A stretch of DNA of 64,000 bases from Pseudonocardia endophytica (GTDB taxonomy: Bacteria; Actinomycetota; Actinomycetes; Mycobacteriales; Pseudonocardiaceae), in assembly GCF_004339565.1 (NCBI RefSeq), contig NZ_SMFZ01000002.1, positions 3,224,001-3,288,000 of the forward strand. The letters run 5' to 3'. The notes under the pieces were generated by a model. That model had not been told where the DNA came from, did no database searches, and saw nothing but the letters and a program-made list of their open reading frames with translations. A program made the position numbers and the translations under genes. Shown piece by piece: positions 51,775 to 60,789 of the stretch. Within the stretch, counting starts at the first letter, position 1; each line of letters begins with the position of its first letter.

Positions 51775-53244
51775 TCAGGGGCTGGACGCCCCGGTGGCAC
51801 GGACCACCGACAGCGGCATCGCCACGTCCTCGAGCGACTTGCGTTCCGCGTCGACGGCGAGGATCCACGCCAGGATCCCGCCGACGATCATCACGGCGGC
51901 TCCGACGATGTAGCCGACGAACAGCTTCGACGGGTCCGGGTGGTCCTTGTCGATCAGCGAGCCGTAGAACAGCGGGGCGATCGAGCCGAACGCCTGCGCG
52001 ATCGCGAAGAACACCGCGATCGCCTTCGCACGCACCTCCATCGGGAAGATCTCGCTGACCGTCAGATAGGCCGCACTCGCGCCGGCGGACGCGAAGAAGA
52101 AGATGATGCACCAGGCGACCGTCTGCGTCGTCGCGGTCAGCGCTCCCGCCTTGAACAGCAGAGCGCTGATCACGAGCAGGATCCCGGAGAGCACGTACGT
52201 CCCGGATATCATCTTCTTCCGGCCGATCGTGTCGAACAACGGTCCCAGCAGCAGCGGGCCGAGGAAGTTCCCGATCGCGAACGGGATGTAGTAGATCGCG
52301 GTGTTCTGGATGCCGAAGAACGTGCCGAGCACGGTCGCGTAGGTGAAGAAGATCGCGTTGTAGAGGAACGACTGCGTGATCATCAGCGCCGCGCCGAGCG
52401 TGGAGCGGCCCGGATAGGTGCGGAACAGGATGCGCAGCAGCGTCAGATAGCCCGTCTGGTCGGCGGGCTTGACCTCGATCGCGCGGGACTCGTCCACCGG
52501 CGGCAGCGTCCGGCCGGTCGCCTCCACCTCGTGCTCGATGAAGTTGATCGACTCCTCGGCCTCGGCGGAGCGGCCGTGCATGATCTGCCAGCGTGGGCTC
52601 TCCGGCAGGTTGCGGCGCAACACGACGATCACTATCGCCAGCACCGGGCCGATCAGGAACGCGATCCGCCAGTCGATGCCCGGATCGATCGCGCCGGACA
52701 GCAGCGGGACCTGCGCGATGGCCGCGATCGCGGCGCCCGCCCAGTAGGTGCCGTTCACGGCGATGTCGACGCGACCGCGGTAGTGGGCCGGGATCAGCTC
52801 GTCGATGGCCGAGTTGATCGCGGCGTACTCGCCGCCGATGCCGGCGCCCGCGATGAACCGCGTCAGGTAGATGAACGAGACCGCGAACGCGCCGCTGCCG
52901 ACCGTGAACGCGGTGAGCGCGCTGCCACCGAAGTAGATCGCCAGCGTGATCATGAACAGGCGGCGCCGCCCGAGCCGGTCGGACAGGTTGCCGAACACGA
53001 GCGCGCCGACCACCTGGCCGATCAGGTAGGCGGTGGCCAGGCCGCCGACCGCGGCGGCGGACAGGTCGAGCCGCGACGAGTCGGACAGTTTGTCACCGAC
53101 GTTGCTCGCGATCGTGATCTCGAACCCGTCGAGGATCCACGCCGTTCCGAGCGCGAGGACCATTCGTGTATGGAATGGCGACCAGGGCAATCGGTCGATC
53201 CGGGCCGGAATGAGACTCCGTACGGATTGCGTCGCTGATGTCAC
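51775..53244 (-). CDS. MFS transporter, sugar/acid-transporter type
   Basis: 489 residues with 12 predicted transmembrane segments. Family signatures: DGFEITIASNVGDKL in TM1, GNLSDRLGRRRLFMIT between TM2 and TM3, FIAGAGIGGEYAAINSAIDELIPAHYRGR after TM4, LPESPRW after TM6, DTIGRKKMI and SEIFPMEVRAKA. This set (D-x-RLGRR, ESPRW, SEIFP) marks the sugar-porter/aromatic-acid MFS group. The start was placed at the GTG at 53244 with GAGGGGG six bases upstream. Substrate unknown. Confidence 0.9.
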   Translation of the reverse strand: MTSATQSVRSLIPARIDRLPWSPFHTRMVLALGTAWILDGFEITIASNVGDKLSDSSRLDLSAAAVGGLATAYLIGQVVGALVFGNLSDRLGRRRLFMITLAIYFGGSALTAFTVGSGAFAVSFIYLTRFIAGAGIGGEYAAINSAIDELIPAHYRGRVDIAVNGTYWAGAAIAAIAQVPLLSGAIDPGIDWRIAFLIGPVLAIVIVVLRRNLPESPRWQIMHGRSAEAEESINFIEHEVEATGRTLPPVDESRAIEVKPADQTGYLTLLRILFRTYPGRSTLGAALMITQSFLYNAIFFTYATVLGTFFGIQNTAIYYIPFAIGNFLGPLLLGPLFDTIGRKKMISGTYVLSGILLVISALLFKAGALTATTQTVAWCIIFFFASAGASAAYLTVSEIFPMEVRAKAIAVFFAIAQAFGSIAPLFYGSLIDKDHPDPSKLFVGYIVGAAVMIVGGILAWILAVDAERKSLEDVAMPLSVVRATGASSP

Positions 53245-53431
53245 ACGAACCCCCTCGTCGTCGACCACATCGAGCGGCGATCACGTGCCGTGTGGGCTCC
53301 GACGAATTGTCGTGAGCACTGCTGGATGTCCGATTCGACTGCAGTTCCGGTGCGCCATCGCCTAGGGTTTCTTACCGACCTGCCGGTGAGTCAGTCCACC
53401 GTGCGGCCGTCGCGATTTCGCAACGAAAGGG

Positions 53432-54799
53432 TCAGCGGCCGGGCGGAGCCAGCCGGTACACCGCCCCGGCCTCGTCGTCGGTGACGTAGACGGCGCCGTC
53501 CGGCCCGGCCACGGCCGCGACCGGGCGGCCCCACCGCGAGCCGTCCGCGTCCTGGAACCCGCCGACGAGCGTCTGCTGCGGACCGAGACCGTCGCCCTGA
53601 CGCGGGAAGAACGACACCTCGGGAGCCCGCGGCGGGCTCGCGTTCCACGAGCCGTGGACGCCGGCCAGCGCACCGTCGGCGTACGGGGCGGGCAACGTGC
53701 CGTCGGTGAACGCCAGTCCGAGTGGCGCGGAGTGGGCCGGGAAGCCCTGCTCGACCAGGGGCAGGGCAGCGCAGTCCAACATGGACCCGTCCGGATTGGT
53801 CTCCTGGTCGTTCACGAACCCGATGTCGGACAGGCGCTGCGGGCTGCCCGCCACGCCCGGTTGCTCGTCCGGGTCCGGGTTGCAGTACGGCCAGCCCAGG
53901 TTCCGGCCGGGCGTCAGCTTGGCCAGGGCCTCGGCCGGCTGGGCCGTGACGTACTCGTCGATCACGTCGCCGCGCGACGAGCCGGACGCGTTCGCGTACG
54001 GCCGGTCGTAGGGGTACTGGATGTTGTCCCGGTTGTTCACCGCGGTCCAGACGGCTCCGTCCGGTGCGACGGCGAGCCCGGTCCCGTTGCGGACCCCGAC
54101 CGCGAACGGTGCGGCGGGCCCACCGCCCGGCGGGACGCGCAGGATCGACGCCCGTGGCGGCGTCGCCGTCAGGTCCTGCTCGGAGATGTTGCCGGTCGAG
54201 CCGACCGACACGTAGACGGCCCCGTCCGGCCCCACCGCGACGCTCTTCAACGCGTGCGCGTACGCCCCGCGCAGGTCCGGGCTCTTCGCGTCCGGCAGTC
54301 CGGTGACCACCGGTCGCGGAGCCGCGGCCCGCCCGTCGGCGTAGGCGTACGCGTCGACCCGGTCGGACTGCGCGACGTAGAGCGTCGACCCGGTGAACGC
54401 CATGCCGTGCGGCTGGTCGAGCCCCTCGAGCAGCGTCGACTCGGTGGCCCCGCCGCGCCCGTCGGGAACCAGACGCACGATCCGTCCCTCCTCGGGAACG
54501 GAGACGAGCAGCGTCCGGTCCGGAGCCCAGGCCGCCAGCCGCGCGTCCGGGACGCGGGCGAACACCGACATCGTCCAGCCCGCCGGGATCTGCACCGTGC
54601 GCGGCGCGTCCAGCGGGTCCTGTGCCAGTGCCGCCGGGACACTCAGCGCCGCCGGGACCAGGCCGGACGGGGCGGCCGCGGACGGTGCCTCGCCGCCCGC
54701 CGCGGCGTTCGTGACCGGGTTCGGTCCGGCGCAGGCGGTCGTGACGACGAGCGCGACGCCGGCGAGTGCGGTCGCGAGCAGGGTGCGGGAGTGGCGCAT
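53432..54799 (-). CDS. Glucose/sorbosone dehydrogenase-like beta-propeller lipoprotein
   Basis: 455 residues. The signal peptide LLATALAGVALVVTTAC ends in lipobox TTAC. A short Ala/Gly linker leads to a six-blade beta-propeller of the sorbosone-dehydrogenase (PQQ-dependent soluble GDH) type: LDQPHGMAFTGSTLYVAQSDRV, HALKSVAVGPDGAVYVSVGSTGN, GVRNGTGLAVAPDGAVWTAVNNRDN, LGLAFTDG and VAGPDGAVYVTDDEAGAVYRLAPPG. It is probably anchored outside the membrane. The cofactor (PQQ or deazaflavin) cannot be told. It is on the same strand and upstream of the MFS gene, with a 187-bp gap. Confidence 0.85.
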   Translation of the reverse strand: MRHSRTLLATALAGVALVVTTACAGPNPVTNAAAGGEAPSAAAPSGLVPAALSVPAALAQDPLDAPRTVQIPAGWTMSVFARVPDARLAAWAPDRTLLVSVPEEGRIVRLVPDGRGGATESTLLEGLDQPHGMAFTGSTLYVAQSDRVDAYAYADGRAAAPRPVVTGLPDAKSPDLRGAYAHALKSVAVGPDGAVYVSVGSTGNISEQDLTATPPRASILRVPPGGGPAAPFAVGVRNGTGLAVAPDGAVWTAVNNRDNIQYPYDRPYANASGSSRGDVIDEYVTAQPAEALAKLTPGRNLGWPYCNPDPDEQPGVAGSPQRLSDIGFVNDQETNPDGSMLDCAALPLVEQGFPAHSAPLGLAFTDGTLPAPYADGALAGVHGSWNASPPRAPEVSFFPRQGDGLGPQQTLVGGFQDADGSRWGRPVAAVAGPDGAVYVTDDEAGAVYRLAPPGR

Positions 54800-54880
54800 G
54801 ACCAGCTTTCGTACGGGAACCTCCGTCCGGATCCTGCCCGAGGACGCGCGCCCGCGCCGGTTCGCCGCCAGGATCGTGGC

Positions 54881-55264
54881 GTGCGCATCACGATCCACGC
54901 CCGGGGGCCGCGCCCGGCCGCCGAGGTGTGGGAGCGCTACGCGGTGCCGGAGCGCTGGCCGGTGTGGGCGCCGTACATCCTGGGCGTCGAGTGCACCGAG
55001 CCGAGGATCGTCCCCGGCAGCACCGGCACGGTCCGCGGGCCGCTCGGCCTGACCGCCGCGTTCGCGGTCACCGCCGTCGACGAGGACGCGGGAACGTGGT
55101 CGTGGGACGTCGCGCTCGGACCGCTCGCGTTGTCGCTGGACCACGGCGTCGCGCCGGTCGGATCCGGCACGCGCACCTGGCTGACCGTCGAAGGGCCCGC
55201 CCCCGTTCTGGCCGCCTACCTGCCGCTCGCGCGGCTGTCGCTGGAGTTCCTCGTCCGATCGTGA
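54881..55264 (+). CDS. SRPBCC-family polyketide-cyclase-like protein
   Basis: 127 residues starting at a GTG 81 bp away from the divergent lipoprotein gene. VRITIHARGPRPAAEVWERYAVPERWPVWAPYILGVE is the typical first strand and helix, followed by VPGSTGTVRGPLGLTAAFAVTAVDEDAGTWSWDVALG and a C-terminal helix LPLARLSLEFLVRS. It is a small ligand-binding START-like protein. CAGGAT lies 6 bases before the start and might be a leaderless -10. Ligand unknown. Confidence 0.75.
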   Translation: MRITIHARGPRPAAEVWERYAVPERWPVWAPYILGVECTEPRIVPGSTGTVRGPLGLTAAFAVTAVDEDAGTWSWDVALGPLALSLDHGVAPVGSGTRTWLTVEGPAPVLAAYLPLARLSLEFLVRS

Positions 55265-55325
55265 GCATTGCTCCGATTCGGGGTCACGCGTTGCCCGACG
55301 ACCGGGGACGCCGTATCGAGGAGGC

Positions 55326-57044
55326 ATGGCGGCTCACGACGTGGTGGTACGCGGCGGCAGCGTGGTCGACGGGAACGGGGGTCCGCCGGTCACCGCGGAC
55401 GTCGCTCTCGACGGCGACCGGATCGTCGAGGTCGGGCGGGTGTCCGGGACCGGACGGCGGGAGATCGACGCCGCCGGCGCGGTCGTCGCGCCCGGGTTCG
55501 TCGACATCCACACGCACTACGACGGGCAGGCGACCTGGGAGTCGCGGCTGCAGCCGTCGTCGTGGCACGGGGTGACGACGGTGGTGGCCGGCAACTGCGG
55601 TGTCGGCTTCGCCCCGGCCCGCCCGGAGCACCACGACCGCCTGATCGAGCTGATGGAGGGCGTGGAGGACATCCCCGGCGTCGCGCTGCACGAGGGCCTG
55701 GCCTGGAACTGGGAGTCGTTCGACGAGTTCCTGTCGGCTCTCGAGGCGCTCCCGCACGACGTCGACCTCGCCACCCAGGTGCCGCACGCCGCGCTACGGG
55801 TGCACACGATGGGCGAGCGCGCCGCGGCGCACGAGCCGGCGACGCCCGACGAGATCGCCGCGATGGCGTCGCTGGCCCGCCGGGGGATCGAGGCCGGGGC
55901 GCTCGGCTTCTCCACGTCCCGGACGCTGAACCACCGCAGCATCGACGGCGAGCTCACGCCCTCCTACGACGCGGGCGCGGACGAGCTCGTGGCGATCGCG
56001 TCGGCCGTGGGGGAGACCGGACGCGGGGTGCTGCAACTGGTGTCCGACTTCCCGGACCCGGAGGCGGAGTTCGCGCTGCTCCGGCGGATGGCCGGGGCGT
56101 CAGGACGGCCGCTGTCGTTCTCGTTGCTGCAGTTCCCGGAGGACCACTCGAAGCACAAGCTGCTGCTGTCGCTGATGGAGTCGGCCGCCGCGGACGGGCT
56201 GACCATCCGCGGGCAGGTCGCGGCCCGGCCGGTCGGCATGCTGATGGGGCTGGCGAACACGCTGAACCCGTTCATGACCAACCCGGTGTGGCGCGGGCAC
56301 TGCGACGGGCTCGCCCCGTCCGAGCAGGCGGCCCGGATGCGTGACCCGCAGGTGCGCGAGGAGGTCCTGGCCGCACAGACCAGGGAGAAGGACCGCAGCC
56401 GCCTCGGCGGTCACATGATCCACAAGTACCACCTGATGTACGAGCTCGGCGACCCGCCGGACTACGAGCCGCCGCCCTCGTCGGCGCTGACCGAGCGGGC
56501 GGCCCGGGCGGGGGTGGAGCCTGCGGAGATCGCCTACGACGTCGTCGCGGCCGGCGGGATGCTCTACGTCACGTTCGCGAACTACGCGCACGGCAACCTC
56601 GACGACGTGCACGAGATGCTCGTCCACCCGCTGACCGTGCCAGGACTGTCCGACGGCGGCGCGCACGTCGGGACGATCTGCGACGGCTCGTTCCCGACGA
56701 CCCTGGTCCAGCACTGGTGCCGCGACCGTGACGGTGCCCGCCTCGACCTGCCGTTCGTGGTCCAGCGCCAGGCCCGCGACACGGCCCGCGCCGTCGGGCT
56801 CCTGGACCGGGGCGTGCTCGCGCCGGGCTACCGTGCCGACCTCACCGTGATCGACCTGGACGCGATGCGCCTCCACGCCCCCGAGATGCACCAGGACCTC
56901 CCGGCCGGTGGCCGGCGCCTGCAACAGCGCGTCACCGGATACCGGCACACCCTCGTCGCAGGGCAGGAGACGTACGTCGACGGCGAGCCCACCGACGCCC
57001 TGCCCGGCCGCCTCCTTCGCGGCCCCCGCCGGGCCCCGGCCTGA
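55326..57044 (+). CDS. N-acyl-D-amino-acid deacylase (D-aminoacylase) family amidohydrolase
   Basis: 572 residues, amidohydrolase superfamily. DVVVRGGSVVDGNGGPPVTADVALDGDRI is the beta-sandwich start; APGFVDIHTHYDGQATWESRLQPSSWHGVTTVVAGNCGVGFAPARPE has the HxH metal ligands and the family's Cys ligand (NCGVGFAP). GLSDGGAHVGTICD carries the catalytic Asp. The C-terminus (PGYRADLTVIDLDAM, VDGEPTDALPGRLLRG) is canonical. GAGGAGG precedes the ATG. Subfamily substrates vary (N-acyl-D-amino acids, but also other amides). Confidence 0.92.
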   Translation: MAAHDVVVRGGSVVDGNGGPPVTADVALDGDRIVEVGRVSGTGRREIDAAGAVVAPGFVDIHTHYDGQATWESRLQPSSWHGVTTVVAGNCGVGFAPARPEHHDRLIELMEGVEDIPGVALHEGLAWNWESFDEFLSALEALPHDVDLATQVPHAALRVHTMGERAAAHEPATPDEIAAMASLARRGIEAGALGFSTSRTLNHRSIDGELTPSYDAGADELVAIASAVGETGRGVLQLVSDFPDPEAEFALLRRMAGASGRPLSFSLLQFPEDHSKHKLLLSLMESAAADGLTIRGQVAARPVGMLMGLANTLNPFMTNPVWRGHCDGLAPSEQAARMRDPQVREEVLAAQTREKDRSRLGGHMIHKYHLMYELGDPPDYEPPPSSALTERAARAGVEPAEIAYDVVAAGGMLYVTFANYAHGNLDDVHEMLVHPLTVPGLSDGGAHVGTICDGSFPTTLVQHWCRDRDGARLDLPFVVQRQARDTARAVGLLDRGVLAPGYRADLTVIDLDAMRLHAPEMHQDLPAGGRRLQQRVTGYRHTLVAGQETYVDGEPTDALPGRLLRGPRRAPA

Positions 57045-57130
57045 CCGCCGCGGATCACCGGGAACGGCCGTCGGGGCGACAGAACGAGCGCACCCGGTCC
57101 GCTCTCGCTGATCATTCCCGGCCCGCCCGG

Positions 57131-57830
57131 CCATGATCGGCGGAACTGGACACTGCGCGCCACCGGTGGCGCGTTCCGACCACTTCCGCTGATCATGATC
57201 GGGGCCGGGCGGGTTGCTCGTGCGCCGTCTCCTGCTCGCTCGCGGCGCGGCCCCCGGACCATGATCGGCTGAAATGGAAGCAGCGCGCCATTGGTGGCGC
57301 GTTCCTGCCAGTTCCGCCGATCAAGGTGAGCCGCGCCTGGTCATGATCGGCGGGACTGGATGCTGCGCGCCACTGGGGGCGCGTTCCGACCACTTCTGCT
57401 GATCATGTTCGGGGGCCGGGCGGGTTGCTCGTGGGCCGTCTCCTGGTCGCTCGCGGCGCGGCCCCCGGACCATGATCGGCGGAGGTGGAAGCAGCGCGCC
57501 ACTGGTGGCGCGTTCCGGCCGGTTCCGCCGATCAAGGTGAGTCGCGCCTGGTCATGATCGGCGGGACTGGATGCTGCGCGCCACTGGGGGCGCGTTCCGA
57601 CCACTTCTGCTGATCATGTTCGGGGGCCGGGCGGGTTGCTCGTGGGCCGTCTCTGCTCGGTCGCGGCGCGGCCCTCGGACCATGATCGGCAGAAGTGGAA
57701 GCAGTGCGCCACTGGTGGCGTGTTCCTGCCAGTTCTGCCGATCAAGGTGAGTCGCGCCTGGTCATGATCGGCGGGACTGGATGCTGCGCGCCACTGGTGG
57801 CGCGTCGCGACCACTTCCGCTGATCATGCA
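57131..57830. repeat. 210-bp tandem repeat, 3.3 copies, two palindromes per copy
   Basis: Copies begin at 57131, 57341, 57552 and 57762 (partial), spacing 210, 211 and 210. Each holds two imperfect palindromes of 63-64 bp joined by a GC-rich spacer of about 65 bp. Odd palindromes: 57133-57196, 57343-57406, 57554-57617, 57764-57827. Even: 57261-57323, 57472-57534, 57682-57744. Each starts (A)TGATCGGC, has a central GCGCGCCAC-x-GGTGGCGC core, and ends GCYGATCA(T). Divergence between copies shows some age. No gene is supported inside. Confidence 0.9.
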
Positions 57831-58188
57831 CGGGAGGCTCCGTGCGGGAGCAGCCCTATCGGCGGACCGGCGGCCTGGCGGACCGGCAGCTCGGCGGACC
57901 GGCGGACCGGCGGACCGGCCGCTCGCGGGAACCAGCCCGGCCTCTACTGTGATCGGCGGAAGTGGCTGCAGCGCGCCGCCAGTGGCACGTTCCGGCCGGT
58001 TCCGCCGATCATGTGCCGGCCGGTGTGCTCATGATCGGCAGAAGTGGAAGCAGCGCGCCACCGGTGGTGCGTTCCGGCCACTCCTGCCGATCATGACCGG
58101 CGCGGATGCCTGCCGCGGGGCCATGATCGGCGAGTCGGTCCGGATCGGAGCCGACCACCGCCCTGATCCGGACGGATCTGCTGATCAT
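57831..58188. repeat. Degenerate right part of the palindrome array
   Basis: Three more palindromic units are seen: 57950-58012, 58031-58094 and the diverged 58123-58188, the last with a different core but the same TGATCGGC/GCTGATCA ends. Before them, 57860-57925 is a short GGCGGACC-type direct repeat. The final TGATCA supplies the stop codon of the flavin monooxygenase gene at 58185-58187. Confidence 0.8.
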
Positions 58189-60140
58189 CGAGCGGGTGTG
58201 GACACAAGGCCGGACCAGCGGGTCAGGCTGCGGTGGAGCGCGTCGAGTTCGGTGTCGTCCGGCTCGTTGTGGTCCGACGCCCAGGCGACGTAGCCGTCGG
58301 GCCGGACCAGGAGTGCCGTCGGGCCGTCGCCGGACAGTTTGCCGCGCAACACCTCCGGGCTGTCTGGCACCGACGCCGCCAGCGTGGCGAGGCGCCCGTC
58401 GGCCGTCGGGTCGACGAGCACCCATTTCCCCGAGCGAGCGGATTCGGCGAGGCGGATCGTCCCGGCGGACCCGGCGGACCCGGCGGACCCGGCGGACCCG
58501 GCGGACCCGGCGGACCCGGCGGACCCGGCGGACCCGGCGGGCCCGGCGGGCCCGGCGGGCCCGGCGGGCCCGGCGGACTTGGCGGGCCCGGCGGACTTGG
58601 CGGGCCCGGCGGACTTGGCGGGCTCGACGGACTCGGCGGGCTCGGCGGACTTGGCCGACTCGGCGGGCTCGGCGGGCTCGGCGGGCTCGGCGGGCTCGGC
58701 CGACTCGGCGGGCTCGGCGGACTTGGCCGACTCGGCGGGCTCGGTAGAGCCGGCGGCCTCGGCGAGGCGGATCGGCCCGGCGGACTCGGCGGACCCCGTA
58801 GAGCTGGCGGCCTCGGCAAGGCGGGCTGTGCCGGTGCCCGTGAGCGTGGCGGTGGACGCGGTGTGGATCGTCCGGTCGGCGGCGAAGTAGCCGGCGGTCG
58901 GGTGCGCGTCGTCCTCGACGGGATAGCGGACGTCGGTCCCGGCGACGACCGCGGCCAGACGCGCGACGGCCGCGGCGTCGGTGAGGATCTCACCGAGAAG
59001 CGAGCGCAGACCGTCGACGTCCGCGCCGGGAGCGAGCAGGGCGGCCTGGGCCTGGGCCGCCGTCAGGACCCGGTGCGCGGCGGCATGACGTTCCGACGAG
59101 TAGGTGTCCAGCAGCGCGTCGGACGCCGTGCCGCGCAGCACGGAGGCGAGCTTCCAGCCCAGGTTCACCGCGTCCTGCAGGCCCAGGTTCAGTCCCGGCC
59201 CGCCGCCCGCGGCGTAGACGTGCGCGGCGTCGCCGGCCAGGAACAGCCGCCCGTCGCGGAACCGCTCGGCGACCCGGATCTGACCACCGTCGAGGCGGCG
59301 CAGCAGGTGCGGCCCGTCCCCGTCGGGCGGGTCGAGCGGCAGATCGGTGCCGACGACGCGGCGCACGCTGGCCAGCATCTCGTCGTGGCTCATCGGCCCG
59401 TCCGCGGCGGGCAGGTCCCACTCCAGCGTGCTGATCATCGGGGCGCGGCCGGGGAACGGCGCCCAGGTGATGCCGCCGTGCGGTGTGCGGGTCGGCAGGA
59501 ACGGGCGGACGACGTCGAGCCCGGGCACGCGCAGTCCGCCGGTCCCCGGATCGAGCAGGGAGGACGGGACCGCGACCTGCGCCGAGAACGTCGTCATCCG
59601 GTCCAGCCCGATGCCGGGGAACCCGATGCCGGACGCCTTGCGTACCACGCTGTGCGCGCCGTCGGCGCCGACGACGTAGCGGGCCCGGATCGAGACGGCG
59701 TCGCCGTCCGGACCGACGGCGTCGGCGACGACACCGTCGTCGTCCTGTGTCAGGCCGGTCAGCGAGTGTCCCCATCGGACGGTGACGCCGAGCTCGACCG
59801 CTCGGGCGGCCAGCACCGCGACGATCCGTGCCTGCGGGACGGCCAGGGTGAACACCGGGCTGTCGTCGAGCAGGCTCAGGTCCAGCGGCAGGCCGCCGAA
59901 GAAGAAGTAGGCGCGGTTCGGCTCGGGCGGGCCGGGCGCACCGGCCAGCTCCTCGTACAGGCCGCGCCGGTCGATCATCGGTACGACCTGACCGACCAGC
60001 CCGTTCGCCCGCAGCTCCGCGCCGGGCTCCTTCCGGGGCTCCAGCACCACCGGCCGGGCTCCGCCCAGCGCCAGCTCGGCGGCGAGCATCAGGCCGACCG
60101 GCCCGGCTCCCGCGATCAGCACATCGACCTGCTCGGTCAT
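58185..60140 (-). CDS. Group A flavin monooxygenase with in-frame minisatellite
   Basis: 651 residues. The FAD loop VDVLIAGAGPVGLMLAAELALGG, DG motif YVVGADGAHSVVRKASG and GD motif LFLAGDAAHVYAAGGGPGLNLGLQDAVNLGWKLA are intact, as in polyketide hydroxylases and rifampicin monooxygenase. The C-terminal thioredoxin-like domain (PTAGYFAADRTIH, KWVLVDPTADGRLATLA, ALLVRPDGYVAWAS) is split by ~115 residues of low-complexity S/A/P/E/G repeat, encoded at about 58441-58830. Without it the protein would have the usual ~535 residues. The ATG overlaps the stop of the tetR gene (ATGA). Substrate: probably an aromatic or polyketide compound, or an antibiotic. Confidence 0.88.
   Translation of the reverse strand: MTEQVDVLIAGAGPVGLMLAAELALGGARPVVLEPRKEPGAELRANGLVGQVVPMIDRRGLYEELAGAPGPPEPNRAYFFFGGLPLDLSLLDDSPVFTLAVPQARIVAVLAARAVELGVTVRWGHSLTGLTQDDDGVVADAVGPDGDAVSIRARYVVGADGAHSVVRKASGIGFPGIGLDRMTTFSAQVAVPSSLLDPGTGGLRVPGLDVVRPFLPTRTPHGGITWAPFPGRAPMISTLEWDLPAADGPMSHDEMLASVRRVVGTDLPLDPPDGDGPHLLRRLDGGQIRVAERFRDGRLFLAGDAAHVYAAGGGPGLNLGLQDAVNLGWKLASVLRGTASDALLDTYSSERHAAAHRVLTAAQAQAALLAPGADVDGLRSLLGEILTDAAAVARLAAVVAGTDVRYPVEDDAHPTAGYFAADRTIHTASTATLTGTGTARLAEAASSTGSAESAGPIRLAEAAGSTEPAESAKSAEPAESAEPAEPAEPAEPAESAKSAEPAESVEPAKSAGPAKSAGPAKSAGPAGPAGPAGPAGSAGSAGSAGSAGSAGSAGSAGSAGTIRLAESARSGKWVLVDPTADGRLATLAASVPDSPEVLRGKLSGDGPTALLVRPDGYVAWASDHNEPDDTELDALHRSLTRWSGLVSTPAR
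58461..58748. repeat. 9-bp minisatellite (~32 units) inside the monooxygenase gene
   Basis: About 32 tandem copies of a 9-bp unit, CCCGGCGGA and variants (CCCGGCGGG, CTTGGCGGG, CTCGGCGGG), keep the frame. On the coding strand they read GSA and GPA triplets (Gly-X-Y, collagen-like) and then Glu-Pro-Ala/Ser-Ala-Lys units. It is bordered by repeats of an RLAE[AS]A motif (58441-58460, ~58758-58785, ~58808-58835), suggesting expansion from a duplicated segment. Copy number should vary between strains. Confidence 0.9.
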
Positions 60141-60769
60141 CGCTTCCCCTCTCCATCGGGCCCGGAGAAGCCCCGGGACGCCTCGTCGAGCACCTCGCGC
60201 AGCAGCGGCTCCAGCGCGACCGGCGGGTCGGCCCGGAGCCAGTGGTTCAGTGCGAACCCCACGGCCGCGACGAGCAGCGCCGCGGTCAGCGCGGGCCGCA
60301 GGTCGTGGTCCGGGTCGGAACCGGTGCGCCTCGCCAGCACCTCGGTCAGGCGCTGCTCCGCCATGGCGTTGGCGCGCAGTACCTCCGCCTCGAGTTCCGG
60401 TGCGGCGAGCACGAACCGGGTGGCTCGCTGACGGTCCGGGTCCGGCGGCGTGGCGTCGGTGCCCTCCGTCGTCCCGCCGGTGAACTGCGTCAGCACGGCG
60501 CGCGTCACGGACTCCGCGAGCGGTTCGTCGACGGGCCGTTCGTCGAGTGCGTCGGCCGCCGCGCGCATCCGGTCCAGGTGCCGCGACGCGATCGCCTCGG
60601 CCTTGCCGCGCGGGAAGTAGTTCCCGAGCGTCCGCACCGAGACGCCCGCGGCCTCGGCCACGTCCTCCATCGTCACGGCCGACCACCCGCGCTCCAGGCA
60701 CAGGTGCAACGCGGCCAGGCTGAGCGCGTCGCGTGTCTGCTGCTTCTTCCGCTCCCGCAGTCCCGCCAC
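60137..60769 (-). CDS. TetR-family repressor of the flavin monooxygenase
   Basis: 210 residues. HTH: QQTRDALSLAALHLCLERGWSAVTMEDVAEAAGVSVRTLGNYFPRGKAEAI. The C-terminal domain is typical (LTAALLVAAVGFALNHWL). The GTG at 60769 was chosen because the conserved part starts at LRERKKQQTRDA; longer reading upstream would cover the 36-bp operator. Its stop overlaps the monooxygenase ATG (ATGA), so repressor and enzyme are one operon, and the divergent methyltransferase/transport operon shares the same regulatory region. Confidence 0.9.
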   Translation of the reverse strand: MAGLRERKKQQTRDALSLAALHLCLERGWSAVTMEDVAEAAGVSVRTLGNYFPRGKAEAIASRHLDRMRAAADALDERPVDEPLAESVTRAVLTQFTGGTTEGTDATPPDPDRQRATRFVLAAPELEAEVLRANAMAEQRLTEVLARRTGSDPDHDLRPALTAALLVAAVGFALNHWLRADPPVALEPLLREVLDEASRGFSGPDGEGKR

Positions 60770-60789
60770 GACGACGAGCGTACGCAGAA

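Noticed and set aside
57193..57814. Frames of 65-87 codons on both strands in the palindrome array, with repeated RNAPPVAR-like peptides
   Set aside because: They arise from the repeated DNA units themselves, keep no independent ribosome sites and break between units; they are repeat artefacts rather than a protein family.
57131..58188. Regular repeats taken as a possible CRISPR array
   Set aside because: The period is 210 bp, the palindromes are 63-64 bp and imperfect, the spacers are also repeated, and there are no cas genes nearby.
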